DNA from: UBA940 sp964464465
GTDB lineage: Bacteria; Bacteroidota; Bacteroidia; Bacteroidales; Rikenellaceae
Length of the DNA: 17,828 nt
Direction: 5' to 3'
NCBI GenBank assembly: GCA_964464465.1
Contig: CAYXGF010000037.1
Location: 1-17,828, forward strand
The notes beneath the pieces are model-generated. The model saw nothing but the letters and a program-made list of their open reading frames with translations, was not told where the DNA came from and did no database searches. The position numbers and the translations under genes are program-made. Of this stretch, positions 1 to 6,034 are shown piece after piece; position 1 is the first letter of the stretch, and every line of letters starts with the position of its first letter.

Positions 1-536
1 GCTATACGGTTGCGCACGATACGGCGGTCGGTCTCTATCTCCCGCTCGCCCGCGCCTCCGCGGGTTCCCGTTCCGCCCCTCTGCCGTTCCAGGTGAGTCC
101 ACATTCCGGCCAGACGCGGCAGCATGTACTGGTAGCGCGCAAGCTGGACCTGCGTCTTGGCATACGCAGTCTTGGCCCTGCTCATGAAGATGTCCAGAAT
201 AAGACTCGTGCGGTCGAGCACTCTGCACGGCAGTTCCTTCTCTATATTTCGCTGCTGCGAGGGCGAGAGCTCGTCGTCGAATATCACCACGTCTATACCG
301 TTCTCGCCGCAATATGCGGCCAGTTCCTGCAATTTGCCGGGACCCAGATATATACGCGAGTTGGGGGTCGATATCTTCTGTGTGAAACGCTTCACGGTGA
401 CTATATCGGCTGTCTCGGCCAGAAATTCGAGTTCATCCAGATACTCCTCCGTCTGCTGCACCGAGCTGCGGTCGCTCACCACGGCTGCGAGCACAGCCTT
501 CTCCTTGTATTTGCTTTTTTCCTCTATATCTATCAT
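1..536 (-). CDS. hflX: GTPase HflX, N-terminal part (runs off window)
   Basis: HflX is a ribosome-associated GTPase that binds the 50S subunit and helps rescue or split stalled ribosomes, especially under stress. The 178 visible codons cover the N-terminal HflX domain: a conserved region with IYLGPGKLQEL near residues 60-70, then DVVIFDDELSPSQQRN near 80-95, and the family signature around residues 125-170 (QLARYQYMLPRL, then RGGTGTRGGAGERE and ETDRR). The G domain lies beyond base 1. The ATG at 536 follows the tonB terminator; no Shine-Dalgarno is visible, which is normal for Bacteroidota. The terminator between this gene and tonB suggests separate or only read-through transcription. I see no TAnnTTTG box in the short interval before it. 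Identity rests on the glycine-rich signature, which is diagnostic, so the call is firm although the gene is incomplete. Confidence 0.93.
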   Translation of the reverse strand, partial: MIDIEEKSKYKEKAVLAAVVSDRSSVQQTEEYLDELEFLAETADIVTVKRFTQKISTPNSRIYLGPGKLQELAAYCGENGIDVVIFDDELSPSQQRNIEKELPCRVLDRTSLILDIFMSRAKTAYAKTQVQLARYQYMLPRLAGMWTHLERQRGGTGTRGGAGEREIETDRRIVRNRI

Positions 537-552
537 ACACTGTAACACGTTC

Positions 553-588
553 AAAAAAAGGGCATCTTAATAATAAAGACACCCTTTT
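553..588 (-). terminator. Intrinsic terminator of tonB
   Basis: Read on the minus strand, AAAAGGG, TG, TCTT, a 7-base loop, AAGA, TG, CCC is followed by seven T. The stem is 7 + 4 bp with one TG/TG internal mismatch. It sits between the tonB-family stop (638) and the hflX start (536), so it most likely ends the tonB transcript. Confidence 0.8.
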
Positions 589-637
589 CGTATCAAATTC
601 CCCGCCGCCATCATCCGGGCGCGCAGAAGTGAGATTT

Positions 638-1318
638 CTAATTGTGCAACACGAACTCCACCGGCAAGATGTATTTCACACGGACCGGAATGTTTCGCTG
701 TTTACCGGGAGCCCATTTCGGAGACTGAGCCAGAACACGCGCCGCTTCATCCGACAGAGAGCGGTCCGGCGCCTGCATCACCTCGATATGGGTCAGGGTT
801 CCGTCTTTCTCTATCACGAACGCGAGGAGAACCTTTCCCTGGATGTTGTTCTCCTGAGCAATCTGCGGGTATTTCAGACGGTTCATAACCCAGTTGCGGA
901 ATTTGTCGAGACCTCCGCCCTGGAATGTGGGCATATCCTCGACGAACAGCAGCGGAGCGTCATCCTCTTCCTCCTCCTCGACGAAAACCTCCTGCTGAAC
1001 GATTACCACGTCCTCCGAAAAGTCATCGAAGCTGAACTCCGTTGTAATCTTGGCGTCGTTCTTCACCACATTGATGAAGTCGGAGAATACCTCGATTGTC
1101 TGTTTCACCGGCTGAGGCGGCTTCTGCTCCTGAACGGTGTTTATGATGACCTCCTCCTCCGCAGCGACGATTTCATTTTCGATTTTTTCGATATCCTTCT
1201 CCTTCTGGCCGATGGCGAAAGCCACTATGACCATGGCAAGAGACACGATGAGTCCTATTTCGAGGAACAGGCCTCTCTTATTGTTCAAATCCGCCTTAGG
1301 TGATTTTTTAAGTTCCAT
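638..1318 (-). CDS. TonB-family energy transducer
   Basis: TonB proteins couple the inner-membrane proton-motive force (ExbB/ExbD) to TonB-dependent outer-membrane transporters. The 226-residue product has a basic cytoplasmic N-terminus, one membrane anchor at about residues 18-37, an acidic periplasmic linker (EEEEEDD near 114-120, and KPPQPVK near 66-72), and a C-terminal TonB domain from about 138 to 226 with the usual YPQIAQENNIQGKV, VIEKDGTL and NIPVRVKYILPVEF segments. Length and layout match the single-anchor TonB proteins common in Bacteroidales. No exbB or exbD is next to it. The ATG at 1318 is preceded by a TATATTTG -7 box at 1374-1381 (minus). Bacteroidales carry many TonB paralogues, so the transporter it serves cannot be told; the family call is firm. 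Confidence 0.9.
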   Translation of the reverse strand: MELKKSPKADLNNKRGLFLEIGLIVSLAMVIVAFAIGQKEKDIEKIENEIVAAEEEVIINTVQEQKPPQPVKQTIEVFSDFINVVKNDAKITTEFSFDDFSEDVVIVQQEVFVEEEEEDDAPLLFVEDMPTFQGGGLDKFRNWVMNRLKYPQIAQENNIQGKVLLAFVIEKDGTLTHIEVMQAPDRSLSDEAARVLAQSPKWAPGKQRNIPVRVKYILPVEFVLHN

Positions 1319-1373
1319 ATTTACATATTATTTTTCTAAAATTATCCAGACAAAACCGTACCGGTTGCACCTA

Positions 1374-1381
1374 CAAATATA
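1374..1381 (-). promoter_or_regulatory. Bacteroidota -7 box for the tonB gene
   Basis: On the minus strand the sequence is TATATTTG, an exact match to the TAnnTTTG -7 consensus, 55 bases before the tonB start. No exact TTTG is found at the -33 distance, only a T-rich run. It faces away from the rlmN promoter 52 bases to the right. Confidence 0.65.
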
Positions 1382-1433
1382 CGAAGATTTGCGAAAAAAA
1401 AAGTATTTGCAAGAAAAATCGCTCTTTTTAGGT

Positions 1434-1441
1434 TATATTTG
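1434..1441 (+). promoter_or_regulatory. Bacteroidota -7 box for rlmN
   Basis: TATATTTG matches the TAnnTTTG consensus exactly, 63 bases before the rlmN ATG at 1505. The nearest TTTG (1406-1409) is 24 bases upstream, longer than usual, so the -33 part is uncertain. Confidence 0.6.
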
Positions 1442-1504
1442 TACGGTCATGCTGCGGCCGGGGAATGCTCCGCAAAGCCCGCTCCCGCCATTATTTCATT
1501 CGGA

Positions 1505-2533
1505 ATGAAACCAACTCTGTTCGGACAGACACTCCCGCAACTGAGCCGCTCGGCGGCCGAATTGTCACTGCCCTCCTTCACCGGACGGCAGATAGCCTCG
1601 TGGCTCTATAAGAAAAAAGTCTATGACATCGGCGCCATGACCGACATCTCGGAAAAAGGACGCCGGCTGCTCGCGGAGAACTTCGGGACGGGCCTCTGCG
1701 CACCTGTCAAAAGCACCGCCTCGGCGGACGGAACCAAAAAATACCTTTTCCGGACATCGCAGGGCCGATACATAGAATCGGCATATATTCCGGACCGCCA
1801 GCGCGCCACGCTGTGCGTATCGTCACAGGCCGGCTGCCGCATGGGATGCCGGTTCTGCATGACGGCCAAGCAGGGGTTCCAGCACAACCTCCCGGCAGCC
1901 GAGATTCTGAACCAGGCCGCATCGATTCCCGAATCGGACCTTCTGACAAACATCGTCTACATGGGAATGGGCGAGCCGCTGGACAACATAGACGAAGTGC
2001 TGCGCTCGCTTCAAATCCTGACATCGGACTGGGGATGGGGCTGGTCCCCCACCCGCATCACTGTCTCGACCGCAGGAGTGATTCCCTCGCTGGAAAAGTT
2101 CCTCAGCCGGACATCCGTGCATCTGGCCGTGAGCCTGCACAATCCGTTTCCGGAGCAGAGAGCGCAGATAATGCCCATAGAAAAGGCTTATCCGATACAC
2201 GAGGTCGTGGAAATCCTGAAACGCCACGACTTCTCGCACCAGCGGCGCGTGAGTTTCGAATATATCGTACTGCGCGGGTTCAACGACTCGCCCTCGCACG
2301 TCAATGCCCTCGCGCGGCTTCTGAACGGGCTCAACTGCCGGATAAACCTGATAAAGTTCCACCAGATTCCGGACTCGCCATATGTCAGCCCCGATGACGA
2401 GCACATGGTGCGGTTCCGCGACGCGCTCTCCCGCAAGGGAATCACGACCACCATACGCGCCTCCCGCGGACAGGACATAGACGCCGCATGCGGGCTGCTG
2501 TCGACAAAAAAACTGCTCGGCGGCACTTCCTGA
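1505..2533 (+). CDS. rlmN: 23S rRNA A2503 / tRNA A37 C2-methyltransferase RlmN
   Basis: RlmN is a radical-SAM enzyme that methylates C2 of adenosine 2503 in 23S rRNA, and of A37 in some tRNAs. The 342-residue product shows the radical-SAM cluster CxxxCxxC at C111, C115 and C118, the upstream conserved CVSSQ cysteine at C104, the SAM-binding GMGEPLDN motif, and the C-terminal cysteine C329 (DAACGLL) that forms the methyl-carrying Cys in this family. Length is typical (about 340-370). I chose the ATG at 1505: an in-frame TTG at 1439 would start inside the promoter -7 box and give an unrelated extension. The gene is transcribed alone and divergently from tonB. The C104/C329 pair and the RlmN N-terminal region make RlmN far more likely than Cfr. 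Confidence 0.96.
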   Translation: MKPTLFGQTLPQLSRSAAELSLPSFTGRQIASWLYKKKVYDIGAMTDISEKGRRLLAENFGTGLCAPVKSTASADGTKKYLFRTSQGRYIESAYIPDRQRATLCVSSQAGCRMGCRFCMTAKQGFQHNLPAAEILNQAASIPESDLLTNIVYMGMGEPLDNIDEVLRSLQILTSDWGWGWSPTRITVSTAGVIPSLEKFLSRTSVHLAVSLHNPFPEQRAQIMPIEKAYPIHEVVEILKRHDFSHQRRVSFEYIVLRGFNDSPSHVNALARLLNGLNCRINLIKFHQIPDSPYVSPDDEHMVRFRDALSRKGITTTIRASRGQDIDAACGLLSTKKLLGGTS

Positions 2534-2737
2534 CCCGCACGCCCCACGGCGCTTCATCTCCGGCGATGCACAGAACAAATTCGTTCGTAGTTGCGGAAAT
2601 TGCGAGTCGGAGCCTGCGGAGCAAACGATAGCGAGCCTCCACAGGGCAGAGATTGCGACTCCCACGGTCCCCGGGACCGCAAGTTGCCGGCCACACTCCG
2701 CGCCGACCGATACTACAAGAGAATGCCGCGGCTGCGA
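2534..2737 (+). other. Non-coding interval with short repeats, rlmN to tandem repeat
   Basis: No convincing gene. It holds a near-perfect palindrome, CGGTCCC-C-GGGACCG, at 2665-2679, and a 10-base direct repeat (ATTGCGAGTC at 2599-2608, ATTGCGACTC at 2652-2661) with GC-rich GGAGCCTGCGG-type sequence between. No T-run follows these, so I do not call a terminator. Open frames here lack family features and run into lspA. Confidence 0.5.
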
Positions 2738-2960
2738 CCCAAGATACTCACGCTCGGCAAAACTCAAACAAGTTTGTTTCCGCTCGCTCCTTTATCGTAT
2801 CTTTGGCCTGCGGCCCAAGATACTCACGCTCGGCAAAACTCAAACAAGTTTGTTTCCGCTCGCTCCTTTATCGTATCTTTGGCCTGCGGCCCAAGATACT
2901 CACGCTCGGCAAAACTCAAACAAGTTTGTTTGGTTTTGCACTCACTTAATCGTATCTTTG
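2738..2960 (+). repeat. 76-bp tandem repeat, about 3 copies, promoter-bearing
   Basis: Copies start at 2738, 2814 and 2890. The first two are identical over a 76-base period; the third matches for its first 42 bases, then diverges (GGTTTTGCACTCACTTAA in place of CCGCTCGCTCCTTT) and rejoins at ATCGTATCTTTG. Every copy holds TTTG and TATCTTTG (2773/2798, 2849/2874, 2929/2953) at promoter-like spacing of 20-21 bases. The junctions form 12-bp hairpins with a TGC loop and one mismatch (2797-2823 and 2873-2899). Each copy also has the small palindrome CAAACAAGTTTG. It lies immediately upstream of lspA. Confidence 0.9.
2929..2960 (+). promoter_or_regulatory. Proximal lspA promoter in the third repeat copy
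   Basis: TTTG (2929-2932), a 20-base spacer, then TATCTTTG (2953-2960) fits the Bacteroidota -33/-7 consensus. The lspA ATG begins only five bases after the -7 box, so RNA from this promoter would be leaderless or almost so. Confidence 0.65.
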
Positions 2961-2965
2961 CAAAC

Positions 2966-3574
2966 ATGAACAACAAGAGAATCTCCATACTGATTATACT
3001 GCTGTTGCTGATAGACCAGGCAGTAAAATTCGCAGTGAAATGCAACATGACTCTCGGAGAGAGCATCACCGTCTTCCCAGACTGGTTCCAGATACTGTTT
3101 ATCGAGAATTCCGGCGCGGCGTTCGGCATGCAGCTGGGCGGCAGCTACGGCAAGCTCGCACTCAGCCTGTTCCGCATAATCGCAGTGTGCGCCTTGGGCT
3201 GGTACATACACCTGCTCGGCAAACGCAAGGCTCCCACAGGCGTAATAGTCGGCATGGCGCTGATTCTGGCCGGTGCTCTGGGCAATATCATCGACAGCGC
3301 GTTCTACGGACTGATATTCTCCGAAAGCACATACACACAGGTGGCCACGCTCTTTCCGGCAGGCGGAGGGTATGCAGGATTTCTTCACGGCAAAGTGGTC
3401 GACATGCTCTATTTCCCGCTGTTCACAATAAACGACATGCCCTCGTGGCTCGGTTTCCTGACCGACCCCGACGGCTCGTTCACATTCTTCTCTCCGGTAT
3501 TCAACATCGCCGACAGCTACATAACGGTAGCGGTATTCTACCTTCTGATTTTCCACTGGCGGTATTTCAGATAA
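2966..3574 (+). CDS. lspA: Lipoprotein signal peptidase II
   Basis: LspA is the inner-membrane aspartic protease that removes the signal peptide of diacylglyceryl-modified prolipoproteins. The 202-residue product has four hydrophobic segments (about residues 5-23, 62-84, 91-118 and 184-200). The two catalytic aspartates are visible as D110 in ALGNIIDS and D183 in FNIADS, and the conserved IENSGAAFGM motif is at 46-55. It is longer than E. coli LspA (164 residues) because of extra periplasmic sequence between the catalytic segments, common in Bacteroidales. I chose ATG 2966, where similarity to LspA begins; longer frames upstream only translate the tandem repeat. It is a single gene between promoter repeats and a strong terminator, and serves the two lipoproteins downstream among many others. 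Confidence 0.95.
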   Translation: MNNKRISILIILLLLIDQAVKFAVKCNMTLGESITVFPDWFQILFIENSGAAFGMQLGGSYGKLALSLFRIIAVCALGWYIHLLGKRKAPTGVIVGMALILAGALGNIIDSAFYGLIFSESTYTQVATLFPAGGGYAGFLHGKVVDMLYFPLFTINDMPSWLGFLTDPDGSFTFFSPVFNIADSYITVAVFYLLIFHWRYFR

Positions 3575-3600
3575 TACCGGTCAGAGCCGCACACATACAG

Positions 3601-3628
3601 GCCTTGCGAGAATGTCGCAAGGCTTTTT
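3601..3628 (+). terminator. Intrinsic terminator of lspA
   Basis: A perfect 9-bp stem, GCCTTGCGA / TCGCAAGGC, with loop GAATG is followed by five T. It begins 26 bases after the lspA stop. Confidence 0.92.
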
Positions 3629-3670
3629 CATGCCCTGCCTTTTTTCGCGGGTCGCAGCCGCCAATCTCCT

Positions 3671-3890
3671 AAAAAATAAGGGAATTATATACAATTTTAC
3701 AGTTATGCGCTCCGGCGGAGCCTGGCCCCGCGAATGCCAGCTCACTCCATTCGCTCTGTTCCTTCGCAGGCTCCACCTATACGCACTATCCCTGCATTAA
3801 AAATTGTCGGGAAGCCTCCGGTAATTATTATTCCCCGTTGTTGGATATATGCCATACTGTAAAGTTGTATATGGCAACTAAAAAAATAAT
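3671..3890 (+). repeat. Short palindromic-ended (MITE-like) element, copy A
   Basis: A 17-base AT-rich terminal core at 3687-3703 (ATATACAATTTTACAGT) is repeated inverted with one mismatch at 3856-3872. Between them is a GC-rich block. A second copy, in opposite orientation, lies at 16221-16403: 31 consecutive bases are identical (3679-3709 against 16366-16396), and a 38-base GC-rich interior block (3717-3754 against 16307-16344) matches at 33 positions by eye. Outer limits are set at the A/T-rich runs beyond the cores and are approximate. No transposase frame and no target-site duplication is evident. Not a known named element to me. Confidence 0.75.
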
Positions 3891-3908
3891 ATAAAATATG
3901 CGAAACGC

Positions 3909-3939
3909 TTGTTATTCAAATTTTATAATCTTAACTTCG
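3909..3939 (+). promoter_or_regulatory. Possible promoter of the lipoprotein pair
   Basis: TTG at 3909-3911 and TAACTTCG at 3932-3939 (one base from TAnnTTTG) are 20 bases apart. If used, the leader before the ATG at 4175 would be about 230 bases, and no other -7-like box was seen closer. The leader 3940-4174 holds no feature I can name beyond a doubtful 47-codon frame. Confidence 0.4.
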
Positions 3940-4174
3940 CATTAACAGATAACCTTTACTTTATGACCGGACATTCTTCAACGCACTCGGACGTTTGCGC
4001 TTCGACATGCCCCTGCGCGACAGGAGCCGTCCCCAAGCCGGACATACGCACTTCCCGCAGGACATACCGCGACTCCCACCCTCCGGAGCTAAGAGTATTC
4101 CCGTAAAATTCACAACATTCTGTCCGCACAGTGCAGACAAACGATTAATCAAACCAATAATAACCTGAAAAATC

Positions 4175-4606
4175 ATGAAAAACAAACTATTGCTTTTTGC
4201 ACTTCTTACTGCATTGTTTGCATGCGGCGACATGGACGGATATCAAGGCGATACTATAAAACTCTCCAAAACCCGCCACACGTTCGAAGCCGATGGCGGC
4301 AATGTCACCATAACGACGCAAGGCGCACATTGGGGCAACGGAAGTGTTCACGACAAAGATTCGGACGAACATTATTACAGCGAGAGACTCTCGGAATCGG
4401 GGAAATTATACGGCGGATATGCGATTCTGATTCCGGACACAATCAGAGGTCCGTGGTTCTGGGTGTCCCGGCCGGAACTGAAAGTCCTCGTGATACACAC
4501 AGACCCCAATACGACGCCGAAACAAAGGGAATTCACTCTGGAACTTCCGGACGCAGACTACTTCGGACACGTATATATCATCCAGAAAGGCGCCGACCTG
4601 AAATAA
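4175..4606 (+). CDS. BACON-like lipoprotein (first of a tandem pair)
   Basis: Predicted exported lipoprotein of 143 residues: a basic start, a hydrophobic stretch and a lipobox LFAC with the lipidated cysteine at residue 17. The mature part resembles a BACON-type beta-sandwich: a KLSKTRHTFEADGGNVTI strand pair at about 29-46, a PWFWVSRP turn at 93-100, a VLVIHTDPN strand at 104-112, and a last strand ending in YIIQKG (134-139). BACON domains normally have a short W-containing middle; here about 35 charged and aromatic residues are inserted (52-86). BACON domains are often linked to carbohydrate or mucin binding, but the function here is unknown. It is 34 bases after a region of low coding potential, and the paralogue follows after 13 bases, so both are probably one transcript. 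The lipoprotein call is firm, the fold call moderate. Confidence 0.8.
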   Translation: MKNKLLLFALLTALFACGDMDGYQGDTIKLSKTRHTFEADGGNVTITTQGAHWGNGSVHDKDSDEHYYSERLSESGKLYGGYAILIPDTIRGPWFWVSRPELKVLVIHTDPNTTPKQREFTLELPDADYFGHVYIIQKGADLK

Positions 4607-4619
4607 ATCGCTTACAACA

Positions 4620-5069
4620 ATGAAAACACGAAATCTCATCGCCGCCGCTGCGATAATCCCGCTTCTTGCCTGCTGCGACAACCGGGATGATATCCGGGCA
4701 CCCAAGGACACTATAAAATTTTCGGCCACGGAACACACTTTCGAAGCCGCAGGCGGGACATTTACCGTCACCTCGGAAGGAGACGAATGGTGCAACGGGT
4801 ATGCCTGCGAAACGGACTCATATCAATATTATTACGGGGACAAGGTCATGGAAAAGGCCGCGAGCAGGAACACCTATCCTACACCATTCACCACTATCGT
4901 CCCGGACACGATAAAAGGCCCGTGGTTCCGCATTGCACGGCCGGAACGAAAAGTTCTCGTAATACACGCAGACCCCAACGCCGGCACGACAAGCAGAAAT
5001 TTCATCATCGAATGTCCGGACCGCAACCATTCCAGCCGCATCAGCATATCCCAGAAAGCGGCACAGTGA
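4620..5069 (+). CDS. BACON-like lipoprotein (second of a tandem pair)
   Basis: Paralogue of the preceding gene, 149 residues, with lipobox LLAC and the lipidated cysteine at residue 18 (a second Cys follows at 19). Shared landmarks in the same order are DTIKFSATEHTFEAAGG (30-46), VPDTIKGPWF (94-103), KVLVIHADPN (111-120) and SISQKAA near the end (142-148). The middle insertion keeps its length roughly but not its sequence and contains two cysteines (C58 and C63), so a disulfide is possible in this copy and not in the first. The gene starts 13 bases after its neighbour with no Shine-Dalgarno. Probably attached to the inner or outer membrane by lipid; ligand unknown. The pair clearly arose by duplication and has diverged. 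Confidence 0.8.
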   Translation: MKTRNLIAAAAIIPLLACCDNRDDIRAPKDTIKFSATEHTFEAAGGTFTVTSEGDEWCNGYACETDSYQYYYGDKVMEKAASRNTYPTPFTTIVPDTIKGPWFRIARPERKVLVIHADPNAGTTSRNFIIECPDRNHSSRISISQKAAQ

Positions 5070-5124
5070 CCCGGCTGACGGAAGGCCGTCCGCAATAACC
5101 CTCCGGGAGCCAGACAAAAACATT

Positions 5125-5163
5125 AAAAAACCCCGTAAGGAGAAACATGTTTCCTTACGGGGT
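5125..5163 (-). terminator. Terminator of the osmC-like gene, possibly bidirectional
   Basis: A perfect 12-bp stem (ACCCCGTAAGGA at 5130-5141 with TCCTTACGGGGT at 5152-5163). On the minus strand it is followed by six T, fitting termination of the gene ending at 5207. On the plus strand it lies 60 bases after the lipoprotein pair but lacks a T-run. Confidence 0.85.
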
Positions 5164-5206
5164 CCGCTTTCAACAAGCAGAATGCGTGTATGTATCCGGT
5201 AGGTGT

Positions 5207-5614
5207 TTACTTGACTTTCTCGGCGGCAGGATGCGTGCTGTGAACGTAGATTTCGTGCGACAGCGGAGCGACCTTGCGCATCATCTTAACCATTCCGCAG
5301 TATTTGTCATGGGTGAGGTTCAGCGCACGGTTCACTCGTCCCTGCTGGTCAGGGGTCTCGCACTCCACGTTATACACTATGTTTATCGACGTAAACACGC
5401 TCTCGGCCACAAGCGTGGGTGTGGAGATTTCGCCGCGGCACTCTATCTCGAAGGATTCCGGCTTTATATCCATCTTCTTGAATATCGACAGAGCCGTAAG
5501 GCCGGCGCAACGCCCCAGTGCGAGAAGAAGCAAGGCCTTGGGATTCATCTTGTCGCATCGGGTTCCGTCGGTAACGAAATCCGAGCCTTTCAGTTTTATT
5601 GCAATCCGTTCCAT
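5207..5614 (-). CDS. OsmC/Ohr-family protein
   Basis: OsmC/Ohr proteins are small dimeric thiol peroxidases acting on organic hydroperoxides, although many family members are uncharacterised. The 135-residue product has the two cysteines of the family in the right places: C36 in LALGRCAGLTAL at the start of the long central helix, and C106 in THDKYCGMVKMM. The length (about 135) is normal. I chose ATG 5614 (MERIAIKLKG) because upstream in-frame codons reach back into the terminator of the preceding operon. It is a single gene between two terminators on the minus strand. No TAnnTTTG box is evident before it. Peroxidase activity is inferred from the family only. Confidence 0.85.
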   Translation of the reverse strand: MERIAIKLKGSDFVTDGTRCDKMNPKALLLLALGRCAGLTALSIFKKMDIKPESFEIECRGEISTPTLVAESVFTSINIVYNVECETPDQQGRVNRALNLTHDKYCGMVKMMRKVAPLSHEIYVHSTHPAAEKVK

Positions 5615-5661
5615 AAAATCATTACTGATAACGTCAGTGAACGACTCAAAAACCGTTCCAC

Positions 5662-5706
5662 AAAAAAACGGTTTCGGCCGGAACATATGAAATATTCCGG
5701 CCGAAA
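5662..5706 (-). terminator. Terminator of the efflux operon
   Basis: A perfect 12-bp stem, TTTCGGCCGGAA / TTCCGGCCGAAA, with an 11-base loop. On the minus strand CCG and seven T follow. It starts 29 bases after the stop of the last operon gene (5736). The T-run is also flanked by AACCGT/ACGGTT (5651-5672), which could pair as an alternative small hairpin. Confidence 0.9.
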
Positions 5707-5735
5707 CACACGATTATCACAAGACCCGCGACGGT

Positions 5736-6029
5736 CTACAACTGTCCTTCTATATTCCAGACGAAAGCCCTGAGTCCCTGCATCCGGGTGGCCTCGTCCA
5801 ACTTGCGGAGCTGGCCGAGAATAGTCTCCACCTTGCCCTCGTCGAGAATCGAGAGAATGGAGGCATTCATCGACGGCCAGGCGTGATTGCCGTAGTGAGG
5901 CTCTCCGTCAACCGAACCGCGCCCCTCGGTAAGCGCCCACTTGGTGAATCCGCGGGCATCGTTATCGTCCAGAATCTTCATTATACGCTCCGTGAGAGCC
6001 TGATTGTATGATATAAACAGTGCTTTCAT
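5736..6029 (-). CDS. Small PII-like protein in an RND efflux operon
   Basis: A 97-residue protein with the size and pattern of PII-like (ferredoxin-like, trimeric) proteins: MKALFISYNQ as first strand, a helix with ILDDNDARGFTKW, a loop region rich in G, H and W (EGRGSVDGEPHYGNHAWP, about residues 35-52), then SILSILDEGKVETILGQLRKLDE and a final VWNIEGQL. Proteins of this kind next to pumps in Bacteroidetes have, as far as I recall, no established role; PII relatives bind nucleotides or metals and regulate a partner. It is the last gene of the operon, starting 5 bases after the RND pump stop, so co-translation is likely. The loop His and Trp residues could bind metal or a small ligand. PII similarity is my reading of the pattern; the operon link is firm. 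Confidence 0.75.
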   Translation of the reverse strand: MKALFISYNQALTERIMKILDDNDARGFTKWALTEGRGSVDGEPHYGNHAWPSMNASILSILDEGKVETILGQLRKLDEATRMQGLRAFVWNIEGQL

Positions 6030-6034
6030 TGTGT

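Noticed and set aside
638..1303. A 224-codon plus-strand frame opposite tonB
   Set aside because: The minus strand encodes a clear TonB protein with anchor and C-terminal domain; this frame is its shadow.
1439..1504. In-frame TTG start for rlmN at 1439
   Set aside because: It lies within the -7 box and adds residues that do not look like RlmN; ATG 1505 fits length and family.
2572..2700. Possible small RNA or terminator between rlmN and the repeat
   Set aside because: It has short palindromes and a direct repeat but no T-run, promoter or recognisable RNA fold.
2591..2965. N-terminal extension of lspA in frame from 2591
   Set aside because: It translates the 76-bp repeat and has no LspA similarity; the promoter -7 box at 2953-2960 and homology both place the start at 2966.
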